A stretch of 64,000 nt of DNA. Origin: DASRRB01 sp036732755 (GTDB taxonomy: Bacteria > Planctomycetota > B15-G4 > SIAN01). Below are positions 38,101-45,352 of this stretch, in pieces (within the stretch, counting starts at the first letter, position 1; the number at the start of each line of letters is the position of its first letter). The stretch is taken from contig DAINBU010000008.1 in assembly GCA_036732755.1 (NCBI GenBank), positions 1 to 64,000 of the forward strand, read 5' to 3'. Position numbers and translations under genes: made by a program. The notes below the pieces were generated by a model. The model ran no database searches. It was not told where the DNA came from and saw only the letters and a program-made list of their open reading frames with translations.

Positions 38101-38750
38101 CACTCGACGACCGAGAAGCCGTGCACGAGGTGGAGCGAGGCGTCGACTGGCCGCGTCGACCAGTCGGCGCGGCCCGCCGCGGAGTCGTTCTTCAAGGGCG
38201 GCAGGTATTCGAGGAGACGCACCGGCTCGCCGCGACCGTCGGCGTTCCCGCGGCCGTGGAGCGGCGCGACGATCAGCGACGCGCGGTCGGCGCGGTCGAG
38301 GATCCACTTCATCCGATGCACGGTCGGCTCGTGCGGGAGCTCGCGCGCGCCCCACGGCTTCGCCGAACGGGCGCGGTCGGCCGGAGGGAGCAGCGTGAAG
38401 ACGGCACCGCTGCCGGTCGTGTCGCCCGGGTCCCACTGGCCGCCGAGTGCCAGCTCGCACCCCGGCGCCGCGTCGACCGCGCGCGCGGCGACGCAGACGA
38501 GGTCCTTGACCGTGAGCGGGCCCACGACGACGCGCCGCTCCCACTTCGGGGCGACGTAGGCGCGCAGCTCGTGCTGGTCGACCAGCACGACGTCGTCGCG
38601 GCCGTCGCCGTCGACGTCGCCGAGCGCCACGCCGTAGCCGATGCCGACCCTGGCGTCGAGGACGACGCGCTCGAAGCGCGGCGCTTCGCCCGTGCCCGCG
38701 CCTGCGCCCGCGACCTGCGCGATCCACGCCGCGATGGCGATTCCGAGCAT
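35196..38750 (-). CDS. FG-GAP propeller / beta-lactamase-like serine hydrolase / NamZ exo-muramidase fusion
   Basis: An 1184-aa protein with three parts. Residues 1-~415 are a secreted propeller after a short signal (MLGIAIAAWIAQVAGAGAG), with calcium-type DxDGDG motifs at about 46-54 and 376-384. Residues ~420-800 are a class C beta-lactamase/penicillin-binding fold: SLTK nucleophile motif at 480-483, YSD in place of YxN, and GHGGFTGT replacing KTG. Residues ~820-1184 are a NamZ domain: SPEHGLGG, VVDLQDAGARCYTYVG, VVLDRPNPVGG, TNLSVGRGTERPFE. One exported chain could thus bind wall material, cut or release the peptide and clip MurNAc; this is inference. ACGGAGCGGACC precedes the ATG. It sits between the SSS transporter and the second namZ. 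Confidence 0.9.
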   Translation of the reverse strand: MLGIAIAAWIAQVAGAGAGTGEAPRFERVVLDARVGIGYGVALGDVDGDGRDDVVLVDQHELRAYVAPKWERRVVVGPLTVKDLVCVAARAVDAAPGCELALGGQWDPGDTTGSGAVFTLLPPADRARSAKPWGARELPHEPTVHRMKWILDRADRASLIVAPLHGRGNADGRGEPVRLLEYLPPLKNDSAAGRADWSTRPVDASLHLVHGFSVVEWDGDADEELLVAAREGVFLFDRAARGETWTKTELIGPHAGAPDFAGAGEIRAGRFANGRRYLATIEPMHGSRLVAWIEPPAAGGRWTPLLLDDSLSEGHALGTGDLLSRGDDQVVAGWRRPDARGKTGLRFYAPISDDPPRFERRDLDDRIACEDLVLGDLDGDGRLDLVASGRDSHDLVLFLNRTKAPDDLGRAAPAAAPLDLGWLARVDGVVEEALAQKKLPGCVVAVGRHDGVKFLKAYGDRALVPERAPMTTDTLFDLASLTKPIATATSLALLVERGKLRLEDPLTNWLPEFAPSEPASRNGDPALERKRKVTLRDALLHVAGFVPDNDLADYAGTQEQMWARLYSQAPTTEPGSQFAYSDVGYELLGKVVERASGEGLAEYVRARLFAPLRMRETGFLPGPELRTRAAPTEPRDGALLQGEVHDPRAARLGGVAGHAGLFSTARDLSRYARMLLNEGELDGVRVLSPRTVALLSTAEPVAGGDGVRAQWRTPGFDARSRFSSNRGELMTARAFGHGGFTGTSLWIDPGLDLFVVFLSNRVHPDGKGVVNPLIGRIGSIAAAAVGRATSGADAGDLAPPPAGADAHAAVRTGIDVLRAAGFAPLAGRRVGLVTNATGRAGDGTPTLELLASAPNLKLVALYSPEHGLGGRDEGAIADGVEPKTGLPIRSLYSGSSAGRATPAAFADVDTLVVDLQDAGARCYTYVGTLMRALEAVAGTKVRVVVLDRPNPVGGLAVEGPLPDPAEPTLTNWHPVAFRHGMTIGELAEMVRAERPLDVELQVIAMEGWRRAQLFDETGLRWVDPSPNLRGVEATLLYSGLVLFEPTNLSVGRGTERPFEQIGAPWLDGRALAAALAQADLPGATAMPVEFTPTASLFADQRCGGVRFQITDRSRLEPMRVALSVAVALHEIAPTAWLDAKMDGLLRSKATLDALHEGRSAEEIARLWERDVEEFRRRRARFLRY

Positions 38751-38778
38751 GGTCCGCTCCGTCTTCCGCCGCGCCGCG

Positions 38779-40248
38779 TCAGCCCGCCGCCTCGCCGCGC
38801 GCGGGGCCGAGCCACGGCGCGCACGCGACGCCGACGAGGCAGGTGATCCCGGACCCGACGCACGAGTACCACGCCCACGAGAGCGGCGTGCACGACCACA
38901 GCACGAGCAGCGCCGCGAGACCGACCCCCGCGCCGGCCAACGCGGCACGGCCCGAGGCGCGCGGCGCGACGCGCGCGAGGAAGAAGAGTCCGAGCGTCAC
39001 GCCCGTCGTGAAGCTCGCGATCTGCAGCACGGAGTCGACGACGCTCTTCACGAGGGTCGCGCCGATCAGACCGCAGGCGCCCTGCACGAGCGCGAAGAGG
39101 AGCGTCGCGAGCTTCGTCGCGCGCAACGTCCGCGCGTCGTCCCACGCGCGGCCGACCGTCGGCTTGAGGAAGTCGTTCACGAGCGCCGCCGCCGAAGAGT
39201 TGAGCGAGCTCGAGAGCGTCGACATCGAGACGGCGAAGATCGCGCCGAGGATCAGTCCGACCGCACCCGGGATCGCGGTCAGGCGCTGGAAGATGAACTG
39301 CGGGAAGACCTCGTCGCCGCCGTTGAACGGCGCCGGCGGCGGATGGCCACCGAACCACTCCCACAGCGCGACGCCGAGCAGCAGGAAGAGCCCGAACTGC
39401 AGGAAGACCACGACGCCGCTCGCGACCACCGCGACCGCCGCCTGCCGGCGCGAGCGCGCGCAGAGGTAGCGCTGGACCATGAGCTGGTCGGCGCCGTGCG
39501 TCGCGAGCGTCAGGAACGCGCCGCCGAAGAGCCCGGCCCAGAAGACGTCGGCCGATGCGAGCGTCGGCGTGAAGTCGAGCCAGCGCAGCTTCCCGGCGCC
39601 GCCGGCGTGGTCGAGGATCGCCGCGAGCCCGCCCGGCACGTCGCCGCACGCGACCGCGAGCGCCAGCGCGCCGCCCGCGACGTAGATGAAGAACTGCACG
39701 ACGTCGGTCCAGACCACCGCCTTCATGCCGCCGACGAACGTGTAGGCGACGGTGACCAGCGACATGATCGCGACCGAGGTCGCGAGCGAGAGGCCGCTCA
39801 GGAGCTGCAGCGGCAGCGCGGTGAGGAAGAGGCGCAGTCCGTCGGCGAGGCTGCGCGTGACGAGGAAGAGCGCCGAGGTGAGCCGCTTCACGCCCGGCCC
39901 GAAGCGCCGTCCGAGCACCTCGTAGGCGGTCAGCGCGTCGCCCTCGAAGTAGCGCGGGAGCAGCAGCCGCGCGACCGCGACGCGCCCGACCACGTAGCCG
40001 AGCGGGAGCTGCAGGAAGCGCAGGTCGCCGAGATACGCCTTGCCCGGCACGCTGAGGAAGGTGACCGCGCTCGTCTCGGTCGCGACGATCGAGAGGAGGA
40101 TCGCCCACCACGGGACGTCGCGCTCCCCCACCGCGTACGCGCGCGCCGTCTTCGCCCGGCGTCCGACCGCGAGCCCGACGGCGACGGCGATCAGGAGCGT
40201 CGCCGCGAGGACCGCGACGTCGAGCGCATGGACGCGCGCCTGCTCCAC
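38779..40248 (-). CDS. Sodium:solute symporter (SSS family), putative amino-sugar importer
   Basis: A 489-aa integral membrane protein with about 13 hydrophobic segments. SSS features include VATETSAVTFLSVPGKAYLG in helix 2, PRYF..DALTAYEVLGRRFG, YTFVGGMKAVVWTDVVQFFI and ILGAIFAVSMSTLSSSLNSSAA, the last carrying the sodium-site serines. The GTG at 40248 is chosen because it follows GGGGGAACGG and starts just before the first helix; upstream in-frame ATGs would add a non-membrane leader over the promoter palindrome. It is 28 bases upstream of the NamZ fusion gene and diverges from the murQ-kinase gene. In Tannerella an SSS-type protein, MurT, imports MurNAc beside MurK and MurQ, which suggests the same job here. 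Confidence 0.9.
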   Translation of the reverse strand: MEQARVHALDVAVLAATLLIAVAVGLAVGRRAKTARAYAVGERDVPWWAILLSIVATETSAVTFLSVPGKAYLGDLRFLQLPLGYVVGRVAVARLLLPRYFEGDALTAYEVLGRRFGPGVKRLTSALFLVTRSLADGLRLFLTALPLQLLSGLSLATSVAIMSLVTVAYTFVGGMKAVVWTDVVQFFIYVAGGALALAVACGDVPGGLAAILDHAGGAGKLRWLDFTPTLASADVFWAGLFGGAFLTLATHGADQLMVQRYLCARSRRQAAVAVVASGVVVFLQFGLFLLLGVALWEWFGGHPPPAPFNGGDEVFPQFIFQRLTAIPGAVGLILGAIFAVSMSTLSSSLNSSAAALVNDFLKPTVGRAWDDARTLRATKLATLLFALVQGACGLIGATLVKSVVDSVLQIASFTTGVTLGLFFLARVAPRASGRAALAGAGVGLAALLVLWSCTPLSWAWYSCVGSGITCLVGVACAPWLGPARGEAAG

Positions 40249-40280
40249 TCCGTTCCCCCATCGCCGAGTGTCGACGGGCG

Positions 40281-40292
40281 ATCGTATACGAT
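40281..40292. promoter_or_regulatory. 12-bp perfect palindrome (ATCGTATACGAT) between symporter and murQ-kinase genes
   Basis: The only AT-rich patch in this 52-base divergent gap. It contains TATACG on both strands, so it may hold overlapping -10 boxes or a repressor operator. On the plus strand the start codon is only eight bases further on, which would make a nearly leaderless murQ transcript; on the minus strand the leader would be about 28 bases. No MurR-type regulator gene is in the window. Confidence 0.45.
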
Positions 40293-40300
40293 CTCGCGAC

Positions 40301-42100
40301 ATGCACGACCGGCCGGTCACGGAGCGCGACCACCCCGCGAGCGCGCGGCTCGACTTGCTCCCGACGCTCGAGCTCGTGCGCGTCATGAATCGCGCCGACG
40401 CCGAGGTCGCGCCGGCGGTCGAGCGCGAGCTCGCAGCGGTCGCGCGCGCGATCGACGGGATCGCGGAGCGGATGCAACGCGGGGGGCGGCTCGTCTACGC
40501 CGGTGCCGGGACGTCGGGCCGGCTCGGCGTGCTCGACGCAGCGGAGTGTCCGCCGACCTTCGGCGTCGATCCGGGCGACGTGGTCGGCCTGATCGCGGGC
40601 GGCGAGGCGGCGCTCGTGCGCGCGGCCGAGGGGGCCGAGGACCGCCGCGAGCTCGCGCGCCACGACCTCGACCGGATCGCGTTCGCCGCGGGGGACGCGC
40701 TCGTCGCGATCTCGGCGAGCGGGCGCACCCCCTACGTCCTCGCAGCGGTCGCGCGGGCGCGGGAGCTCGGCGCGCTCACCGTCGGCGTCTCGTGCAACCC
40801 CGCCGGAGAGCTCGCGCGCGCGGTCGAGATCGCGATCACGCCAGAGACCGGCCCCGAGGTGGTGAGCGGCTCGACGCGCCTCAAGGCGGGGACTGCGACC
40901 AAGCTCGTCCTCAACATGCTGAGCACGGGCGCGATGGTCCGCCTCGGCCACGTGCGCGGCAACCAGATGGTCGAGCTGCGTCCCACCAACGAGAAGCTGC
41001 GCGAGCGCGCGGTGCGGATCGTCGCGGAGCTCGCCGCGCTCGACGAGGCACACGCCGCTGCGCTGCTGGACCAGCATGGGAGCGTGCGCGCCGCTCTGGC
41101 GGCCGCGGGCGGCGCGAGCGCACCCGCCGTCTCCAGCGGTTGCGTCGCGGGGATCGACGGCGGCGGCACGCGCACGCGCGCCGCGCTCGCGCGCGCCGGA
41201 GAAACGTCCGGCGAGCAGGGCGAGGTGCTCGCGACCGCCGACGCGGGGCCGTGCAATCTTTCGAACGATCTCCCGCTCGCGCTGCGCTCGATCGAAACGG
41301 CGCTTTCGAAGGCGCGCACCGAAGCGGGGCTGTCCGCCGCGCCCCTCGACGCGCTCTGCATCGCCGCCGCCGGCAGCGGCGACGCAACGCTGCGCGAGGC
41401 GGTGCGCCGCTCGCTGCTCGCGCGCGGCGTCGCCCGCCGCATCGCCTTCGTGCCCGACGCCGCCGCCGTGCTCGCCGCCGCGAACGACGAGGCGTGGGGG
41501 CTCGCGCTGATCGCGGGGACCGGCTCGCTCGCCTACGGCCGCACGCGCGCCGGACTCTGCGCGCGCGCCGGCGGCTACGGGCCGGCGCTCGGCGATCCGG
41601 GTAGCGCGCACGCCCTCGGCCACAGCGCGCTGCGCGCCGCCGCGCTCGTCGCTGACGGCCATGCCGGCTCGGCGCGGCTGCGCGACGACGTGATGAAGGC
41701 GCTCGGCGCGGCGAGCGGGCGCGACCTCGCGCGGCTCGCCCGCGGCCTCTCTCCCGACGCGGTCGCCGCGCTCGCGCCGCTCGTCTTCGCGGCGGCGGCC
41801 GACGGCGACGTGCCGGCGCAGCGGATGGTCCGCTCCGCGGCGAGCCAGCTCGCGGAGCTCGCCGCGCTGGTGCTGCGCCGCCTCTTCTCCGACGCGGCGG
41901 CGACGCCGCTCGTCTTTTCCGGCGGACTCTTCACCGGCGTCCCCGCCTTCGCGCAGCTCGTGCACGAGTCGCTCGCGGCGGGCGGCGCGCGCTTCGAGGC
42001 GACCAAGGTGAAGCGCGCGGAGCTCGGCGCCCTCGCGCTCGCGCGCCGATTCGCGGGCGCGGACCAGGAGCTCGACGAGGCCGCCTGGTTCCCGGAGTGA
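40301..42100 (+). CDS. MurQ etherase fused to BadF/MurK-type amino-sugar kinase
   Basis: A 599-aa bifunctional protein. Residues 1-~272 are N-acetylmuramic acid 6-phosphate etherase: SIS-fold motif YAGAGTSGRLGVLDAAECPP at 66-85, with Glu82 and Glu113 at the positions of the E. coli catalytic glutamates, and NEKLRERAVRIV at 230-241. Residues ~282-590 are an ASKHA sugar kinase: GIDGGGTRTRAAL phosphate-1 motif, IAGTGSLAYGR phosphate-2 motif, and VFSGGLFTG. The kinase would make MurNAc-6-P from imported MurNAc, and MurQ would split off lactate to give GlcNAc-6-P. In known systems these are separate chains. The ATG lies eight bases past the palindrome. The gene diverges from the symporter and NamZ genes. 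Confidence 0.93.
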   Translation: MHDRPVTERDHPASARLDLLPTLELVRVMNRADAEVAPAVERELAAVARAIDGIAERMQRGGRLVYAGAGTSGRLGVLDAAECPPTFGVDPGDVVGLIAGGEAALVRAAEGAEDRRELARHDLDRIAFAAGDALVAISASGRTPYVLAAVARARELGALTVGVSCNPAGELARAVEIAITPETGPEVVSGSTRLKAGTATKLVLNMLSTGAMVRLGHVRGNQMVELRPTNEKLRERAVRIVAELAALDEAHAAALLDQHGSVRAALAAAGGASAPAVSSGCVAGIDGGGTRTRAALARAGETSGEQGEVLATADAGPCNLSNDLPLALRSIETALSKARTEAGLSAAPLDALCIAAAGSGDATLREAVRRSLLARGVARRIAFVPDAAAVLAAANDEAWGLALIAGTGSLAYGRTRAGLCARAGGYGPALGDPGSAHALGHSALRAAALVADGHAGSARLRDDVMKALGAASGRDLARLARGLSPDAVAALAPLVFAAAADGDVPAQRMVRSAASQLAELAALVLRRLFSDAAATPLVFSGGLFTGVPAFAQLVHESLAAGGARFEATKVKRAELGALALARRFAGADQELDEAAWFPE

Positions 42101-42124
42101 GGCTCCCGGCGTGAGGTGCCCGCC

Positions 42125-43663
42125 GTGATCTGCCCGTCGGAACGCATGCGCCGCCTCTACTTCGCCGGGCTCGGCGTCGTGTTCGTGATGGCGTTCGCGT
42201 CGCTCTGGGTGCAGTTCGCCGGCCTCTTCGGCGAGCACGGGATCCTGCCGGCGCAGCAGCTCCTGGAGCAGTGGCCGCGGCACGTCGCCGGCACGCCGTA
42301 CGAGAACGCCTTCGCGCACGGCCTCCCGACCCTCTTCTGGTTCGACGCGAGCGACGGCGCGATGCGCGCCTGGTGCGGCGTCGGGATCGCGTGCGGCGGG
42401 CTGCTCGCGCTCGGCTTCGCGCCGCTCTGGCTGACGGCCGCGTGCGGCGCCGTCTACCTCTCGTTCGTGAGCGTCGGCGACGTCTTCCTCGGGTACCAGT
42501 GGGACTCGCTGCTGCTCGAGACGGCCGCCTTCTCGCTCTTCTACGCCCCGCCCGCGCTGCGGCCGTGGAGCGGCGCGCCGCGCCCGCCGACGCGCGCCGC
42601 GCTGTGGGCGCTGCGCCTGCTGCTCTTCCGGTTCATGTTCTCGTCGGGGGCGGTCAAGTTCCTGAGCGGCGACGAGTCCTGGCGCGACCTGACGGCGCTC
42701 ACCTTCCACTACTACACGCAGCCGCTCCCGACGCGGCTCGGCTGGTACGCGCACCAGCTCCCGCTCGGGTTCCAGCGCTGGACGTGCGTCGGGATGTTCG
42801 CCGTCGAGCTCGGCGCGTCGTGGCTCGTCTTCCTGGGGCGGTGGGGCCGGCGCCTCTTCGCGCTCGCCACCGCGGGGCTCATGGTCGCGATCGCGGCGAC
42901 CGGGAACTACGGCTTCTTCGAGCCGCTCACCGTCGTCCTCTGCCTGCCGCTCCTCGCCGACGATCCGCCGTGGCCGCCGTTCAAGGAAACCCTCGCGGCG
43001 TTCCGCCGGCAGCTGACCGAGCTCCCCAGGCTCCCGGCGTTCGTCACGGCGGGCCGCGCGCTCTCCGCGGTCGCGGTCGCGTGCTACGCGACGCTCGCGC
43101 TCACGCTCGCGGCCTTCGAGCTGTCGCGCTCCCCCGTCGGTCCGCCCTGGCTGCGCCGGACGCAGCAGCGCATCGAGGAGACGGTCGAGGGGTGGCGCCC
43201 CTTCTGGTCGGCGGTCGGGACGCTCGAGCGCTACCGCGCCGCCAACACCTACGGCCTCTTCGCGGTGATGACGAAGTCGCGCCCGTCGCTCGAGATCCAG
43301 GGCAGCGACGACCTCGCGCACTGGAAGAGCTACGCGTTCCGCTGGAAGGAGAACGACGACCTCACGCAGCCGCCGCTCTTCTGCGAGCCGCACATGCCGC
43401 GGCTCGACTGGCAGATGTGGTTCGAGGCGCTGGCGCGCCGGCCGAATCCGTGGTTCCGCCTCCTCCTGCAGCGCCTCCTCGAGGGCGAGCCGGCCGTCCT
43501 CGCGCTGCTCGCCGAGGACCCCTTCCCCGGCCGGCCGCCCCGCTTCGTGCGCGCGGTCAAGTACGACTACGAGTTCACGACGGCCGCCGAGCGCCGCGAC
43601 AGCGGCCGGTGGTGGAAGCGCCGCGAGACCGCCATCTTCCATCCTCCCGTCTCGCGCCGCTGA
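42125..43663 (+). CDS. Lipase maturation factor family membrane protein
   Basis: A ~512-aa integral membrane protein with about eight to nine helices in the first ~330 residues, then a soluble tail. Lipase maturation factor landmarks are LGYQWDSLLLETAAFSLFYAP, LRLLLFRFMFSSGAVKFLSGD, LTFHYYTQPLPT and TGNYGFFEPLTVVLCLPLL, plus the late YEFTTAAER segment. The vertebrate homologues help lipases fold in the ER; bacterial members are membrane proteins of unknown role. The GTG at 42125 is preceded by GAGGTG; an ATG at 42146 would remove only seven residues. It follows the murQ-kinase gene by 24 bases and precedes the EamA transporter gene by 29 bases. Confidence 0.9.
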   Translation: MICPSERMRRLYFAGLGVVFVMAFASLWVQFAGLFGEHGILPAQQLLEQWPRHVAGTPYENAFAHGLPTLFWFDASDGAMRAWCGVGIACGGLLALGFAPLWLTAACGAVYLSFVSVGDVFLGYQWDSLLLETAAFSLFYAPPALRPWSGAPRPPTRAALWALRLLLFRFMFSSGAVKFLSGDESWRDLTALTFHYYTQPLPTRLGWYAHQLPLGFQRWTCVGMFAVELGASWLVFLGRWGRRLFALATAGLMVAIAATGNYGFFEPLTVVLCLPLLADDPPWPPFKETLAAFRRQLTELPRLPAFVTAGRALSAVAVACYATLALTLAAFELSRSPVGPPWLRRTQQRIEETVEGWRPFWSAVGTLERYRAANTYGLFAVMTKSRPSLEIQGSDDLAHWKSYAFRWKENDDLTQPPLFCEPHMPRLDWQMWFEALARRPNPWFRLLLQRLLEGEPAVLALLAEDPFPGRPPRFVRAVKYDYEFTTAAERRDSGRWWKRRETAIFHPPVSRR

Positions 43664-43692
43664 ACCGCGCTCTCCTGCACTACACTCGTCGG

Positions 43693-44679
43693 ATGGCGAT
43701 GGGGACTCCGGGGCATCACCAGCACGCGGACACGCGCGGCCTGCTCCTGATGGTCGCGTCGGCCCTGTGCTTCGCGGCGATGGCGCCGTTCACGCGGAAG
43801 TGGCTGCGCGCCGTCGATCCGCAGAGCATCGTGCTCGCGCGCGCCGTCGTCATGCTGCTCGTCTTCGGCGTCTGGGCGCGCGTCGCGGGCGTCTCGCTCG
43901 CGGGGCACGACCGTTCCGGCCTCGTGCTGCGCGGCTTCCTCGGCTACCTCGCGATCTCCTGCTACGTCTGGTCGACGCAGCACCTGCCGCCGGGCCAGGC
44001 GGTGCTCCTGCAGTACAGCCACCCGGTCTTCGTCGCGGCGCTCGCGCCGCTCTTGCTGAGCGAGCGGCCGGGGCCGCTCCACTGGCCGCTGGTGCTGGCC
44101 GGCGTCGTCGGGCTCGCGCTCGCGCTCGGGGTCGCGGGTCTCGGCGACGCGAACCACCGCGCCGTCGCGATCGGGCTCGGCGGCGCCTGCCTGTCGGGGT
44201 TCGCTTACATGACGGTGCGGCGCGTCGCGGCGACCGAGGCGCCGCTCACGATCGTCTTCTGGTTCGCGCTGGTGATGCTGCCCGCCTCGCTGATCGGCGC
44301 GCTCGTCCCGTGGTCGCCGCTCGACGCCCTCGCCGGCCTGACGGGAAATTCCGTCCAGGGGCTCGAGGCGGCCGGATCGGCGCCGGTCGCGACGCCGCGC
44401 CACCTCGTCCCGGGGGTCACCCGCGAGTGGCTCGGCTGCGCGGCCGTGGTCGCCGCCGGGCTGCTCGGTCAGATCACGCTCACCGAGGGGCTCGCGCGGG
44501 CCGGCGCGGCGCGCGCGGTCGCGGTGACCATGGCGGGGCCGTTGTTCGGGCTCGCCTTCGACGTTCTCTTCTTCGGACAGTGGCCGACGCCCGTCGCGCT
44601 GATCGGGACGGTGGTGGTCGTCGCGGCCTTGAGCGCGCTCGGGCTGCTCAAGCCTCGCGTCCTGGAAGAAGCGCGCTAA
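43693..44679 (+). CDS. EamA/DMT family transporter
   Basis: A 328-aa protein with ten hydrophobic segments arranged as two EamA repeats. The first repeat has MVASALCFAAMAPFTRKWL, ILARAVVMLLVFGVW and ISCYVWSTQHLPPGQAVLL; the second starts at IGLGGACLSGFAYMTVRR and ends FFGQWPTPVALIGTVVVVAALSALG. The 'QYSHPVFVAALAPLLLSERP' segment is typical of DMT exporters. Substrates of such proteins are small metabolites or amino acids and cannot be told from sequence. The ATG at 43693 follows a weak site. The gene is 30 bases upstream of the HARE-HTH gene. Confidence 0.9.
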   Translation: MAMGTPGHHQHADTRGLLLMVASALCFAAMAPFTRKWLRAVDPQSIVLARAVVMLLVFGVWARVAGVSLAGHDRSGLVLRGFLGYLAISCYVWSTQHLPPGQAVLLQYSHPVFVAALAPLLLSERPGPLHWPLVLAGVVGLALALGVAGLGDANHRAVAIGLGGACLSGFAYMTVRRVAATEAPLTIVFWFALVMLPASLIGALVPWSPLDALAGLTGNSVQGLEAAGSAPVATPRHLVPGVTREWLGCAAVVAAGLLGQITLTEGLARAGAARAVAVTMAGPLFGLAFDVLFFGQWPTPVALIGTVVVVAALSALGLLKPRVLEEAR

Positions 44680-44709
44680 TTTGTCGGCCCCTTCCGTGGA
44701 GCTCCGAAG

Positions 44710-45273
44710 ATGGCCCGTCCCCGCGCCTCCGCCCCCGCCGACCCCGAGCGCCTGACGCTCGCCGATCTTCGCCATGCACTCGACCGCAAGGAGCGGGAGC
44801 TGCGCGAGCTGCTCGCCCGGAAGGACGCGCTCGCGCACGACCTCGAGGAGCTCGGGGAGACGCTGCAGGCGATGCTCGCCGGCTCCAGCGCCCCCGCGCC
44901 GCGCGTCGGCCGCCCCCCGCGCACGGAGCCGAAGGCGAAGGTGTCGCGCCGCATCGCGCAGGGCGCGCCGCGCGAAGGCAGCCTCCAGACGGCCATCCGC
45001 GCCGTGCTCGAGCGCGTCATCGGTCCGCTCAAGGTGGGCGAGATCGTCGATGCGGTGCGCAAGGCCGGCTACGCCTCGAAGAGCGCCAACCTGAACGTCA
45101 TCGTCAGCAACCGCCTCGCGCAGATGGACGACGTCGAGAAGGTCGACCGCGGCCTCTACCAACTCGCGCGCCACGACGTGCAGTCCGAGCGCCGCGACGT
45201 GGCGCCGGGCGTGCCCCCCGCCGACGCGGGGACGGGCGACGCCCCGCCCCTCGTGAAGGCCGCGTCTGCCTGA
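44710..45273 (+). CDS. HARE-HTH domain protein with N-terminal coiled coil
   Basis: A 187-aa protein. Residues of about 15-60 are a charged heptad-like coiled coil (LRHALDRKERELRELLARKD...), then a basic, proline-rich linker. Residues ~93-155 fit the HARE winged helix: SLQTAIRAVLERVIGPLKVG, EIVDAVRKAGYASKSANL, NVIVSNRLAQMDDVEKVDRG, LYQLAR. HARE-HTH domains occur in DNA-modification, repair and chromatin proteins and bind DNA, in some cases modified DNA. The rest is a low-complexity tail. It is common in some planctomycete-like genomes; no regulon or methylase is visible nearby. It lies between the transporter gene and a secreted propeller gene. Confidence 0.8.
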   Translation: MARPRASAPADPERLTLADLRHALDRKERELRELLARKDALAHDLEELGETLQAMLAGSSAPAPRVGRPPRTEPKAKVSRRIAQGAPREGSLQTAIRAVLERVIGPLKVGEIVDAVRKAGYASKSANLNVIVSNRLAQMDDVEKVDRGLYQLARHDVQSERRDVAPGVPPADAGTGDAPPLVKAASA

Positions 45274-45352
45274 CGGACGGGTGGACCGTTCGCCGTCGCG
45301 CCGCGAGAATCCTCCCCCCGGCCTGGTGCCCATCGAGAAAAGGGAGCGGACC

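Noticed and set aside
40249..40386. Upstream ATG extension of the symporter gene
   Set aside because: It would cross the palindrome and the start of the divergent murQ-kinase gene and add a non-membrane, arginine/serine-rich leader.
38751..43642. Long minus-strand frame opposite the symporter, murQ-kinase and lipase maturation factor genes
   Set aside because: It is composed of charged, repetitive shadow sequence; the plus-strand genes have full domain support.
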